A stretch of DNA of 64,000 nt, taken from Apostichopus japonicus (Eukaryota; Echinodermata; Holothuroidea; Aspidochirotida; Stichopodidae). How positions within the stretch are numbered: the stretch's first letter is position 1; every line of letters begins with the position of its first letter. The stretch lies in assembly GCF_037975245.1 (NCBI RefSeq), contig NC_092571.1, positions 21,439,917 to 21,503,916 of the forward strand, read 5' to 3'. The notes beneath the pieces were generated by a model that saw only the letters and a list, made by a program, of their open reading frames with translations, did no database searches and was not told where the DNA came from. Positions 23,790 through 35,136 of the stretch are shown one piece after another. A program made the translations under genes and the position numbers.

Positions 23790-26700
23790 ACCCGGGGTTC
23801 GAACCACGGATGCAAAAGAGAGTCTCGATCATCAGCTCGCACAGTGCGCCAAGCCATCGCGCCACTGTATGGACTGAGATATTAGGTGGATTAACTAATA
23901 CTTACAGCTCCCCGTGTAGGCACTTGCTGTAAAAGATCGGCAAAAGACGTCATCACCCGGGGTTCGAACCACGGATGCAAAAGAAAGTCTCGATCATCAG
24001 CTCGCACAGTGCGCCAAGCCATCGCGCCACTGTATGGACTGAGATGTTAGGTGGATTAACTAATACTTACAGCTCCCCGTGTAGGCACTTGCTGTAAAAG
24101 ACGTCATCACCCGGGGTTCGAACCACGGATGCAAAAGAGAGTCTCGATCATCAGCTCGCACAGTGCGCCAAGCCATCGCGCCACTGTATGGACTGAGATA
24201 TTAGGTGGATTAACTAATACTTACAGCTCCCCGTGTAGGCACTTGCTGTAAAAGATCGGCAAAAGACGTCATCACCCGGGGTTCGAACCACGGATGCAAA
24301 AGAGAGTCTCGATCATCAGCTCGCACAGTGCGCCAAGCCATCGCGCCACTGTATGGACTGAGATATTAGGTGGATTAACTAATACTTACAGCTCCCCGTG
24401 TAGGCACTTGCTGTAAAAGATCGGCAAAAGACGTCATCACCCGGGGTTCGAACCACGGATGCAAAAGAGAGTCTCGATCATCAGCTCGCACAGTGCGCCA
24501 AGCCATCGCGCCACTGTATGGACTGAGATATTAGGTGGATTATCTAATACTTACAGCTCCCCGTGTAGGCACTTGCTGTAAAAGACGTCATCACCCGGGG
24601 TTCGAACCACGGATGCAAAAGAGAGTCTCGATCATCAGCTCGCACAGTGCGCCAAGCCATCGCGCCACTGTATGGACTGAGATATTAGGTGGATTAACTA
24701 ATACTTACAGCTCCCCGTGTAGGCACTTGCTGTAAAAGATCGGCAAAAGACGTCATCACCCGGGGTTCGAACCACGGATGCAAAAGAGAGTCTCGATCAT
24801 CAGCTCGCACAGTGCGCCAAGCCATCGCGCCACTGTATGGACTGAGATATTAGGTGGATTAACTAATACTTACAGCTCCCCGTGTAGGCACTTGCTGTAA
24901 AAGATCGGCAAAAGACGTCATCACCCGGGGTTCGAACCACGGATGCAAAAGAGAGTCTCGATCATCAGCTCGCACAGTGCGCCAAGCCATCGCGCCACTG
25001 TATGGACTGAGATATTAGGTGGATTAACTAATACTTACAGCTCCCCGTGTAGGCACTTGCTGTAAAAGATCGGCAAAAGACGTCATCACCCGGGGTTCGA
25101 ACCACGGATGCAAAAGAGAGTCTCGATCATCAGCTCGCACAGTGCGCCAAGCCATCGCGCCACTGTATGGACTGAGATGTTAGGTGGATTAACTAATACT
25201 TACAGCTCCCCGTGTAGGCACTTGCTGTAAAAGATCGGCAAAAGACGTCATCACCCGGGGTTCGAACCACGGATGCAAAAGAGAGTCTCGATCATCAGCT
25301 CGCACAGTGCGCCAAGCCATCGCGCCACTGTATGGACTGAGATATTAGGTGGATTAACTAATACTTACAGCTCCCCGTGTAGGCACTTGCTGTAAAAGAT
25401 CGGCAAAAGACGTCATCACCCGGGGTTCGAACCACGGATGCAAAAGAGAGTCTCGATCATCAGCTCGCACAGTGCGCCAAGCCATCGCGCCACTGTATGG
25501 ACTGAGATATTAGGTGGATTAACTAATACTTACAGCTCCCCGTGTAGGCACTTGCTGTAAAAGATCGGCAAAAGACGTCATCACCCAGGGTTCGAACCAC
25601 GGATGCAAAAGAGAGTCTCGATCATCAGCTCGCACAGTGCGCCAAGCCATCGCGCCACTGTATGGACTGAGATATTAGGTGGATTAACTAATACTTACAG
25701 CTCCCCGTGTAGGCACTTGCTGTAAAAGATCGGCAAAAGACGTCATCACCCAGGGTTCGAACCACGGATGCAAAAGAGAGTCTCGATCATCAGCTCACAC
25801 AGTGCGCCAAGCCATCGCGCCACTGTATGGACTGAGATATTAGGTGGATTAACTAATACTTACAGCTCCCCGTGTAGGCACTTGCTGTAAAAGATCGGCA
25901 AAAGACGTCATCACCCGGGGTTCGAACCACGGATGCAAAAGAGAGTCTCGATCATCAGCTCGCACAGTGCGCCAAGCCATCGCGCCACTGTATGGACTGA
26001 GATATTAGGTGGATTAACTAATACTTACAGCTCCCCGTGTAGGCACTTGCTGTAAAAGATCGGCAAAAGACGTCATCACCCGGGGTTCGAACCACGGATG
26101 CAAAAGAGAGTCTCGATCATCAGCTCGCACAGTGCGCCAAGCCATCGCGCCACTGTATGGACTGAGATGTTAGGTGGATTAACTAATACTTACAGCTCCC
26201 CGTGTAGGCACTTGCTGTAAAAGACGTCATCACCCGGGGTTCGAACCACGGATGCAAAAGAGAGTCTCGATCATCAGCTCGCACAGTGCGCCAAGCCATC
26301 GCGCCACTGTATGGACTGAGATATTAGGTGGATTAACTAATACTTACAGCTCCCCGTGTAGGCACTTGCTGTAAAAGATCGGCAAAAGACGTCATCACCC
26401 GGGGTTCGAACCACGGATGCAAAAGAGAGTCTCGATCATCAGCTCGCACAGTGCGCCAAGCCATCGCGCCACTGTATGGACTGAGATGTTAGGTGGATTA
26501 ACTAATACTTACAGCTCCCCGTGTAGGCACTTGCTGTAAAAGACGTCATCACCCGGGGTTCGAACCACGGATGCAAAAGAGAGTCTCGATCATCAGCTCG
26601 CACAGTGCGCCAAGCCATCGCGCCACTGTATGGACTGAGATATTAGGTGGATTAACTAATACTTACAGCTCCCCGTGTAGGCACTTGCTGTAAAAGATCG

Positions 26701-29447
26701 GCAAAAGACGTTATCACCCGGTGTTCGAACCACGGATGCAAAAGAGAGTCTCGATCATCAGCTCGCACAGTGCGTCAAGCCATCGCGCCACTGTATGGAC
26801 TGAGATGTTAGGTGGATTAACTAATACTTACAGCTCCCCGTGTAGGCACTTGCTGTAAAAGACTTCATCACCCGGGGTTCGAACCACGGATGCAAAAGAG
26901 AGTCTCGATCATCAGCTCGCACAGTGCGCAAAGCCATCGCGCCACTGTATGGACTGAGATATTAGGTGGATTAACTAATACTTACAGCTCCCCGTGTAGG
27001 CACTTGCTGTAAAAGATCGGCAAAAGACGTCATCACCCGGGGTTCGAACCACGGATGCAAAAGAGAGTCTCGATCATCAGCTCGCACAGTGCGCCAAGCC
27101 ATTGCGCCACTGTATGGACTGAGATATTAGGTGGATTAACTAATACTTACAGCTCCCCGTGTAGGCACTTGCTGTAAAAGATCGGCAAAAGACGTCATCA
27201 CCCGGGGTTCGAACCACGGATGCAAAAGAGAGTCTCGATCATCAGCTCGCACAGTGCGCCAAGCCATCGCGCCACTGTATGGACTGAGATATTAGGTGGA
27301 TTAACTAATACTTACAGCTCCCCGTGTAGGCACTTGCTGTAAAAGACGTCATCACCCGGGGTTCGAACCACGGATGCAAAAGAGAGTCTCGATCATCAGC
27401 TCGCACAGTGCGCCAAGCCATCGCGCCACTGTATGGACTGAGATATTAGGTGGATTAACTAATACTTACAGCTCCCCGTGTAGGCACTTGCTGTAAAAGA
27501 CGTCATCACCCGGGGTTCGAACCACGGATGCAAAAGAGAGTCTCGATCATCAGCTCGCACAGTGCGCCAAGCCATCGCGCCACTGTATGGACTGAGATAT
27601 TAGGTGGATTAACTAATACTTACAGCTCCCCGTGTAGGCACTTGCTGTAAAAGATCGGCAAAAGACGTCATCACCCGGGGTTCGAACCACGGATGCAAAA
27701 GAGAGTCTCGATCATCAGCTCGCACAGTGTGCCAAGCCATCGCGCCACTGTATGGACTGAGATATTAGGTGGATTAACTAATACTTACAGCTCCCCGTGT
27801 AGGCACTTGCTGTAAAAGATCGGCAAAAGACGTCATCACCCGGGGTTCGAACCACGGATGCAAAAGAGAGTCTCGATCATCAGCTCGCACAGTGCGCCAA
27901 GCCATCGCGCCACTGTATGGACTGAGATATTAGGTGGATTAACTAATACTTACAGCTCCCCGTGTAGGCACTTGCTGTAAAAGATCGGCAAAAGACGTCA
28001 TCACCCGGGGTTCGAACCACGGATGCAAAAGAGAGTCTCGATCATCAGCTCGCACAGTGCGCCAAGCCATCGCGCCACTGTATGGACTGAGATATTAGGT
28101 GGATTAACTAATACTTACAGCTCCCCGTGTAGGCACTTGCTGTAAAAGATCGGCAAAAGACGTCATCACCCGGGGTTCGAACCACGGATGCAAAAGAGAG
28201 TCTCGATCATCAGCTCGCACAGTGCGCCAAGCCATCGCGCCACTGTATGGACTGAGATATTAGGTGGATTAACTAATACTTACAGCTCCCCGTGTAGGCA
28301 CTTGCTGTAAAAGATCGGCAAAAGACGTCATCACCCGGGGTTCGAACCACGGATGCAAAAGAGAGTCTCGATCATCAGCTCGCACAGTGCGCCAAGCCAT
28401 CGCGCCACTGTATGGACTGAGATATTAGGTGGATTAACTAATACTTACAGCTCCCCGTGTAGGCACTTGCTGTAAAAGATCGGCAAAAGACGTCATCACC
28501 CGGGGTTCGAACCACGGATGCAAAAGAGAGTCTCGATCATCAGCTCGCACAGTGCGCCAAGCCATCGCGCCACTGTATGGACTGAGATATTAGGTGGATT
28601 AATTAATACTTACAGCTCCCCGTGTAGGCACTTGCTGTAAAAGACGTCATCACCCGGGGTTCGAACCACGGATGCAAAAGAGAGTCTCGATCATCAGCTC
28701 GCACAGTGCGCCAAGCCATCGCGCCACTGTATGGACTGAGATATTAGGTGGATTAACTAATACTTACAGCTCCCCGTGTAGGCACTTGCTGTAAAAGATC
28801 TGCAAAAGACGTCATCACCCGGGGTTCGAACCACGGATGCAAAAGAGAGTCTCGATCATCAGCTCGCACAGTGCGCCAAGCCATCGCGCCACTGTATGGA
28901 CTGAGATATTAGGTGGATTAACTAATACTTACAGCTCCCCGTGTAGGCACTTGCTGTAAAAGATCGGCAAAAGACGTCATCACCCGGGGTTCGAACCACG
29001 GATGCAAAAGAGAGTCTCGATCATCAGCTCGCACAGTGCGCCAAGCCATCGCGCCACTGTATGGACTGAGATATTAGGTGGATTAACTAATACTTACAGC
29101 TCCCCGTGTAGGCACTTGCTGTAAAAGATCGGCAAAAGACGTCATCACCCGGGGTTCGAACCACGGATGCAAAAGAGAGTCTCGATCATCAGCTCGCACA
29201 GTGCGCCAAGCCATCGCGCCACTGTATGGACTGAGATGTTAGGTGGATTAACTAATACTTACAGCTCCCCGTGTAGGCACTTGCTGTAAAAGACGTCATC
29301 ACCCGGGGTTCGAACCACGGATGCAAAAGAGAGTCTCGATCATCAGCTCGCACAGTGCGCCAAGCCATCGCGCCACTGTATGGACTGAGATATTAGGTGG
29401 ATTAACTAATACTTACAGCTCCCCGTGTAGGCACTTGCTGTAAAAGA
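23790..29447 (-). repeat. Left array, gap-proximal part
   Basis: These are monomers with the same L/S mix up to the gap, mainly ATA-L with ATG-S or ATA-S. Private changes include TTATCTAAT near 24540, which removes a TAA and yields a spurious 66-codon frame at 24535-24735. Others are CACCCAGGG near 25586 and 25751, GACTTCATC near 26862 and AATTAATAC near 28602. I saw no long-range HOR here by eye. Confidence 0.8.
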
Positions 29448-29547
29448 NNNNNNNNNNNNNNNNNNNNNNNNNNNNNNNNNNNNNNNNNNNNNNNNNNNNN
29501 NNNNNNNNNNNNNNNNNNNNNNNNNNNNNNNNNNNNNNNNNNNNNNN
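29448..29547. other. Assembly gap, 100 N
   Basis: Exactly 100 N lie between two arrays of opposite orientation. A round 100 is the usual placeholder for a gap of unknown size. The left contig ends in TAAAAGA and the right contig begins with TTTGCCGATC. In the common monomer frame both ends lie within about a dozen bases of each other, at the L/S indel. That is where an assembler would meet ambiguity between otherwise identical units. Real length, content and relative orientation of the flanks are unknown. Confidence 0.99.
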
Positions 29548-29724
29548 TTTGCCGATCTTTTACAGCAAGTGTGTACACGGGGAGCTGTAAGTATTAGTTA
29601 ATCCACCTAACATCTCAGTCCATACAGTGGCGCGATGGCTTGGCGCACTGTGCGAGCTGATGATCGAGACTCTCTTTTGCATCCGTGGTTCGAACCCCGG
29701 GTGATGACGTCTTTTGCCGATCTT

Positions 29725-29755
29725 TTACAGCAAGTGCCTACACGGGGAGCTGTAA
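29725..29755 (+). other. Conserved stem-loop in the monomer spacer
   Basis: TTACAGC (29725-29731) is perfectly complementary to GCTGTAA (29749-29755) across 17 bases. Inside the loop GTG (29734-29736) can pair with CAC (29741-29743), giving a two-part hairpin. It is present in almost every monomer. In the units at about 29571 and 35973 the loop carries GTGTACAC, a perfect palindrome, in place of GCCTACAC. The role is unknown. It could extrude as a cruciform or help template mutation (compare 779-795). Confidence 0.6.
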
Positions 29756-29792
29756 GTATTAGTTAATCCACCTAATATCTCAGTCCATACAG

Positions 29793-29803
29793 TGGCGCGA
29801 TGG
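29793..29803 (+). promoter_or_regulatory. A box (pol III internal promoter), representative copy
   Basis: TGGCGCGATGG fits the tRNA A-box pattern TRGCNNARYGG in its 11-base form, apart from G where tRNAs have A14. It lies 48 bases upstream of the B box, a usual tRNA-like spacing. The motif is kept in nearly every monomer. A damaged copy is seen in the left array at 10121-10130, where CGCC has become CGTA. Together with the B box it would bind TFIIIC. Confidence 0.6.
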
Positions 29804-29851
29804 CTTGGCGCACTGTGCGAGCTGATGATCGAGACTCTCTTTTGCATCCGT

Positions 29852-29862
29852 GGTTCGAACCC
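29852..29862 (+). promoter_or_regulatory. B box (pol III internal promoter), representative copy
   Basis: GGTTCGAACCC matches the consensus GGTTCGANNCC at every fixed position. It is the best-conserved functional-looking motif of the monomer and repeats every 154 or 165 bp through the window, on the minus strand left of the gap and the plus strand right of it. Rare copies are damaged, for example GGTTAGAACC near 1957 and 14725, TTCGAAGCCC near 38197, TTCGAAACCC near 54468 and TTCGAGCCCC near 57030. Confidence 0.75.
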
Positions 29863-29876
29863 CGGGTGATGACGTC

Positions 29877-29880
29877 TTTT
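29877..29880 (+). terminator. T4 run, candidate pol III terminator, representative copy
   Basis: TTTT lies 14 bases past the B box, inside GACGTCTTTT. L monomers have a second T4 at 29888-29891, exactly 11 bp further on; S monomers keep only one. Another T4 lies between the A and B boxes (29840-29843) and could stop transcription early. A T5 version caused by G-to-T is seen at 48409-48413. T4 is the minimal pol III terminator in many animals, so this is plausible but weak. Confidence 0.45.
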
Positions 29881-30659
29881 GCCGATCTTTTACAGCAAGT
29901 GCCTACACGGGGAGCTGTAAGTATTAGTTAATCCACCTAATATCTCAGTCCATACAGTGGCGCGATGGCTTGGCGCACTGTGCGAGCTGATGATCGAGAC
30001 TCTCTTTTGCATCCGTGGTTCGAACCCCGGGTGATGACGTCTTTTACAGCAAGTGCCTACACGGGGAGCTGTAAGTATTAGTTAATCCACCTAATATCTC
30101 AGTCCATACAGTGGCGCGATGGCTTGGCGCACTGTGCGAGCTGATGATCGAGACTCTCTTTTGCATCCGTGGTTCGAACCCCGGGTGATGACGTCTTTTG
30201 CCGATCTTTTACAGCAAGTGCCTACACGGGGAGCTGTAAGTATTAGTTAATCCACCTAATATCTCAGTCCATACAGTGGCGCGATGGCTTGGCGCACTGT
30301 GCGAGCTGATGATCGAGACTCTCTTTTGCATCCGTGGTTCGAACCCCGGGTGATGACGTCTTTTACAGCAAGTGCCTACACGGGGAGCTGTAAGTATTAG
30401 TTAATCCACCTAATATCTCAGTCCATACAGTGGCGCGATGGCTTGGCGCACTGTGCGAGCTGATGATCGAGACTCTCTTTTGCATCCGTGGTTCGAACCC
30501 CGGGTGATGACGTCTTTTACAGCAAGTGCCTACACGGGGAGCTGTAAGTATTAGTTAATCCACCTAATATCTCAGTCCATACAGTGGCGCGATGGCTTGG
30601 CGCACTGTGCGAGCTGATGATCGAGACTCTCTTTTGCATCCGTGGTTCGAACCCCGGGT

Positions 30660-32419
30660 GATGACGTCTTTTGCCGGTCTTTTACAGCAAGTGCCTACAC
30701 GGGGAGCTGTAAGTATTAGTTAATCCACCTAATATCTCAGTCCATACAGTGGCGCGATGGCTTGGCGCACTGTGCGAGCTGATGATCGAGACTCTCTTTT
30801 GCATCCATGGTTCGAACCCCGGGTGATGACGTCTTTTGCCGATCTTTTACAGCAAGTGCCTACACGGGGAGCTGTAAGTATTAGTTAATCCACCTAACAT
30901 CTCAGTCCATACAGTGGCGCGATGGCTTGGCGCACTGTGCGAGCTGATGATCGAGACTCTCTTTTGCATCCGTGGTTCGAACCCCGGGTGATGACGTCTT
31001 TTACAGCAAGTGCCTACACGGGGAGCTGTAAGTATTAGTTAATCCACCTAATATCTCAGTCCATACAGTGGCGCGATGGCTTGGCGCACTGTGCGAGCTG
31101 ATGATCGAGACTCTCTTTTGCATCCGTGGTTCGAACCCCGGGTGATGACGTCTTTTACAGCAAGTGCCTACACGGGGAGCTGTAAGTATTAGTTAATCCA
31201 CCTAATATCTCAGTCCATACAGTGGCGCGATGGCTTGGCGCACTGTGCGAGCTGATGATCGAGACTCTCTTTTGCATCCGTGGTTCGAACCCCGGGTGAT
31301 GACGTCTTTTGCCGATCTTTTACAGCAAGTGCCTACACGGGGAGCTGTAAGTATTAGTTAATCCACCTAATATCTCAGTCCATACAGTGGCGCGATGGCT
31401 TGGCGCACTGTGCGAGCTGATGATCGAGACTCTCTTTTGCATCCGTGGTTCGAACCCCGGGTGATGACGTCTTTTGCCGATCTTTTACAGCAAGTGCCTA
31501 CACGGGGAGCTGTAAGTATTAGTTAATCCACCTAATATCTCAGTCCATACAGTGGCGCGATGGCTTGGCGCACTGTGCGAGCTGATGATCGAGACTCTCT
31601 TTTGCATCCGTGGTTCGAACCCCGGGTGATGACGTCTTTTACAGCAAGTGCCTACACGGGGAGCTGTAAGTATTAGTTAATCCACCTAACATCTCAGTCC
31701 ATACAGTGGCGCGATGGCTTGGCGCACTGTGCGAGCTGATGATCGAGACTCTCTTTTGCATCCGTGGTTCGAACCCCGGGTGATGACGTCTTTTGCCGAT
31801 CTTTTACAGCAAGTGCCTACACGGGGAGCTGTAAGTATTAGTTAATCCACCTAACATCTCAGTCCATACAGTGGCGCGATGGCTTGGCGCACTGTGCGAG
31901 CTGATGATCGAGACTCTCTTTTGCATCCGTGGTTCGAACCCCGGGTGATGACGTCTTTTGCCGATCTTTTACAGCAAGTGCCTACACGGGGAGCTGTAAG
32001 TATTAGTTAATCCACCTAATATCTCAGTCCATACAGTGGCGCGATGGCTTGGCGCACTGTGCGAGCTGATGATCGAGACTCTCTTTTGCATCCGTGGTTC
32101 GAACCCCGGGTGATGACGTCTTTTACAGCAAGTGCCTACACGGGGAGCTGTAAGTATTAGTTAATCCACCTAATATCTCAGTCCATACAGTGGCGCGATG
32201 GCTTGGCGCACTGTGCGAGCTGATGATCGAGACTCTCTTTTGCATCCGTGGTTCGAACCCCGGGTGATGACGTCTTTTACAGCAAGTGCCTACACGGGGA
32301 GCTGTAAGTATTAGTTAATCCACCTAATATCTCAGTCCATACAGTGGCGCGATGGCTTGGCGCACTGTGCGAGCTGATGATCGAGACTCTCTTTTGCATC
32401 CGTGGTTCGAACCCCGGGT
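30660..32419 (+). repeat. 11-monomer HOR (1,760 bp), copy 1
   Basis: The block opens with a unit carrying CCGGTC (30674) and CCATGG in place of CCGTGG, followed by L-AACATC, S, S, L, L, S-AACATC, L-AACATC, L, S, S. That is six L and five S, 1,760 bp in total. The same class order begins again at 33377. Confidence 0.88.
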
Positions 32420-33376
32420 GATGACGTCTTTTGCCGGTCTTTTACAGCAAGTGCCTACACGGGGAGCTGTAAGTATTAGTTAATCCACCTAATATCTCAG
32501 TCCATACAGTGGCGCGATGGCTTGGCGCACTGTGCGAGCTGATGATCGAGACTCTCTTTTGCATCCATGGTTCGAACCCCGGGTGATGACGTCTTTTGCC
32601 GATCTTTTACAGCAAGTGCCTACACGGGGAGCTGTAAGTATTAGTTAATCCACCTAACATCTCAGTCCATACAGTGGCGCGATGGCTTGGCGCACTGTGC
32701 GAGCTGATGATCGAGACTCTCTTTTGCATCCGTGGTTCGAACCCCGGGTGATGACGTCTTTTACAGCAAGTGCCTACACGGGGAGCTGTAAGTATTAGTT
32801 AATCCACCTAATATCTCAGTCCATACAGTGGCGCGATGGCTTGGCGCACTGTGCGAGCTGATGATCGAGACTCTCTTTTGCATCCGTGGTTCGAACCCCG
32901 GGTGATGACGTCTTTTGCCGATCTTTTACAGCAAGTGCCTACACGGGGAGCTGTAAGTATTAGTTAATCCACCTAATATCTCAGTCCATACAGTGGCGCG
33001 ATGGCTTGGCGCACTGTGCGAGCTGATGATCGAGACTCTCTTTTGCATCCGTGGTTCGAACCCCGGGTGATGACGTCTTTTACAGCAAGTGCCTACACGG
33101 GGAGCTGTAAGTATTAGTTAATCCACCTAATATCTCAGTCCATACAGTGGCGCGATGGCTTGGCGCACTGTGCGAGCTGATGATCGAGACTCTCTTTTGC
33201 ATCCGTGGTTCGAACCCCGGGTGATGACGTCTTTTACAGCAAGTGCCTACACGGGGAGCTGTAAGTATTAGTTAATCCACCTAATATCTCAGTCCATACA
33301 GTGGCGCGATGGCTTGGCGCACTGTGCGAGCTGATGATCGAGACTCTCTTTTGCATCCGTGGTTCGAACCCCGGGT
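32420..33376 (+). repeat. Truncated 6-monomer HOR copy (957 bp)
   Basis: This opens with the same CCGGTC/CCATGG marker unit as the 1,760-bp HOR, then L-AACATC, S, L, S, S. Five units of the 11-mer are missing from the middle, consistent with unequal exchange. Confidence 0.82.
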
Positions 33377-35136
33377 GATGACGTCTTTTGCCGGTCTTTT
33401 ACAGCAAGTGCCTACACGGGGAGCTGTAAGTATTAGTTAATCCACCTAATATCTCAGTCCATACAGTGGCGCGATGGCTTGGCGCACTGTGCGAGCTGAT
33501 GATCGAGACTCTCTTTTGCATCCATGGTTCGAACCCCGGGTGATGACGTCTTTTGCCGATCTTTTACAGCAAGTGCCTACACGGGGAGCTGTAAGTATTA
33601 GTTAATCCACCTAACATCTCAGTCCATACAGTGGCGCGATGGCTTGGCGCACTGTGCGAGCTGATGATCGAGACTCTCTTTTGCATCCGTGGTTCGAACC
33701 CCGGGTGATGACGTCTTTTACAGCAAGTGCCTACACGGGGAGCTGTAAGTATTAGTTAATCCACCTAATATCTCAGTCCATACAGTGGCGCGATGGCTTG
33801 GCGCACTGTGCGAGCTGATGATCGAGACTCTCTTTTGCATCCGTGGTTCGAACCCCGGGTGATGACGTCTTTTACAGCAAGTGCCTACACGGGGAGCTGT
33901 AAGTATTAGTTAATCCACCTAATATCTCAGTCCATACAGTGGCGCGATGGCTTGGCGCACTGTGCGAGCTGATGATCGAGACTCTCTTTTGCATCCGTGG
34001 TTCGAACCCCGGGTGATGACGTCTTTTGCCGATCTTTTACAGCAAGTGCCTACACGGGGAGCTGTAAGTATTAGTTAATCCACCTAATATCTCAGTCCAT
34101 ACAGTGGCGCGATGGCTTGGCGCACTGTGCGAGCTGATGATCGAGACTCTCTTTTGCATCCGTGGTTCGAACCCCGGGTGATGACGTCTTTTGCCGATCT
34201 TTTACAGCAAGTGCCTACACGGGGAGCTGTAAGTATTAGTTAATCCACCTAATATCTCAGTCCATACAGTGGCGCGATGGCTTGGCGCACTGTGCGAGCT
34301 GATGATCGAGACTCTCTTTTGCATCCGTGGTTCGAACCCCGGGTGATGACGTCTTTTACAGCAAGTGCCTACACGGGGAGCTGTAAGTATTAGTTAATCC
34401 ACCTAACATCTCAGTCCATACAGTGGCGCGATGGCTTGGCGCACTGTGCGAGCTGATGATCGAGACTCTCTTTTGCATCCGTGGTTCGAACCCCGGGTGA
34501 TGACGTCTTTTGCCGATCTTTTACAGCAAGTGCCTACACGGGGAGCTGTAAGTATTAGTTAATCCACCTAACATCTCAGTCCATACAGTGGCGCGATGGC
34601 TTGGCGCACTGTGCGAGCTGATGATCGAGACTCTCTTTTGCATCCGTGGTTCGAACCCCGGGTGATGACGTCTTTTGCCGATCTTTTACAGCAAGTGCCT
34701 ACACGGGGAGCTGTAAGTATTAGTTAATCCACCTAATATCTCAGTCCATACAGTGGCGCGATGGCTTGGCGCACTGTGCGAGCTGATGATCGAGACTCTC
34801 TTTTGCATCCGTGGTTCGAACCCCGGGTGATGACGTCTTTTACAGCAAGTGCCTACACGGGGAGCTGTAAGTATTAGTTAATCCACCTAATATCTCAGTC
34901 CATACAGTGGCGCGATGGCTTGGCGCACTGTGCGAGCTGATGATCGAGACTCTCTTTTGCATCCGTGGTTCGAACCCCGGGTGATGACGTCTTTTACAGC
35001 AAGTGCCTACACGGGGAGCTGTAAGTATTAGTTAATCCACCTAATATCTCAGTCCATACAGTGGCGCGATGGCTTGGCGCACTGTGCGAGCTGATGATCG
35101 AGACTCTCTTTTGCATCCGTGGTTCGAACCCCGGGT
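33377..35136 (+). repeat. 11-monomer HOR (1,760 bp), copy 2
   Basis: The length and unit class order are those of 30660-32419, with CCGGTC at 33391. A third copy opens at 35137 (CCGGTC at 35151) and is broken off near 35950, where the GTGTGTACAC marker unit begins a second series. Confidence 0.88.

Larger units (their letters stand above)
1..29447 (-). repeat. Left satellite array of tRNA-like 165/154-bp monomers
   Basis: This is an uninterrupted head-to-tail array of about 180 monomers. If each unit is started at ACCCGGGG, the first begin at 1, 166, 331, 485, 650, 815 and 969, so lengths are 165 (L) or 154 bp (S). Monomers differ by a few substitutions. Recurrent ones are GATGC/GATAC, GCGCCAAG/GCGCTAAG, and GAG followed by ATATT, ATGTT, CTATT or GTATT. 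The pol III-like sense (A box, then B box, then T4) is on the minus strand. S units are most often ATG-class, and ATA-class units are mostly L. Each unit carries a conserved B box (for example 171-181 on the minus strand), a SmaI-type CCCGGG and an AatII-type GACGTC. No unique DNA is present. The tandem structure is certain. The tRNA relation is inferred from the box motifs and D-stem. Confidence 0.98.
29786..29880 (+). ncRNA. Representative tRNA-like pol III unit (degenerate tRNA / SINE-head-like)
   Basis: This is one of several hundred equivalent copies. Laid on tRNA numbering, TG at 29793-29794 takes positions 8-9. The D-stem is GCGC (29795-29798) paired to GCGC (29808-29811), four perfect pairs around the loop GATGGCTTG, which keeps the G18-G19 pair. 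The TTCGAAC loop (29854-29860) is canonical. Only the inner two pairs of the T-stem and its outermost pair form. The anticodon arm is poor: CGA at 29818-29820 pairs with TCG at 29829-29831 around an 8-base loop. The 7 bases on each side do not make an acceptor stem. It is therefore not a working tRNA. A tRNA-derived pol III promoter is the best reading. Transcription is not shown by sequence alone. Confidence 0.5.

Noticed and set aside
1-29447. CRISPR array
   Set aside because: There are no unique spacers between constant repeats, no cas genes, and the whole 165/154-bp unit is repeated. Pol III boxes point to a eukaryote.
29548-29700. Transposon terminal inverted repeats at the gap
   Set aside because: The inverted relation covers the full arrays and not a defined terminus. 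It follows from the orientation flip, and no transposase or target-site duplication is visible.
29822-29828. Hammerhead ribozyme, because the sense strand contains CTGATGA as in tRNA-derived schistosome SINEs
   Set aside because: A hammerhead also needs GAAA after stem II. The whole monomer has no GAAA on either strand, and the nearest GAAC is inside the B box. No stem II, stem III and cleavage-site arrangement can be drawn, even across unit junctions.
29852-29867. CENP-B box, because TTCG is followed by CGGG
   Set aside because: The CENP-B box core needs seven bases between TTCG and CGGG with an A at the fifth. Here only five bases intervene.
29786-29880. A functional tRNA gene in each monomer
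   Set aside because: The D-stem and T-loop are good, but the acceptor stem does not pair, the T-stem has two mismatches, no proper 5-bp anticodon stem with a 7-base loop forms, and a T4 run interrupts the body.
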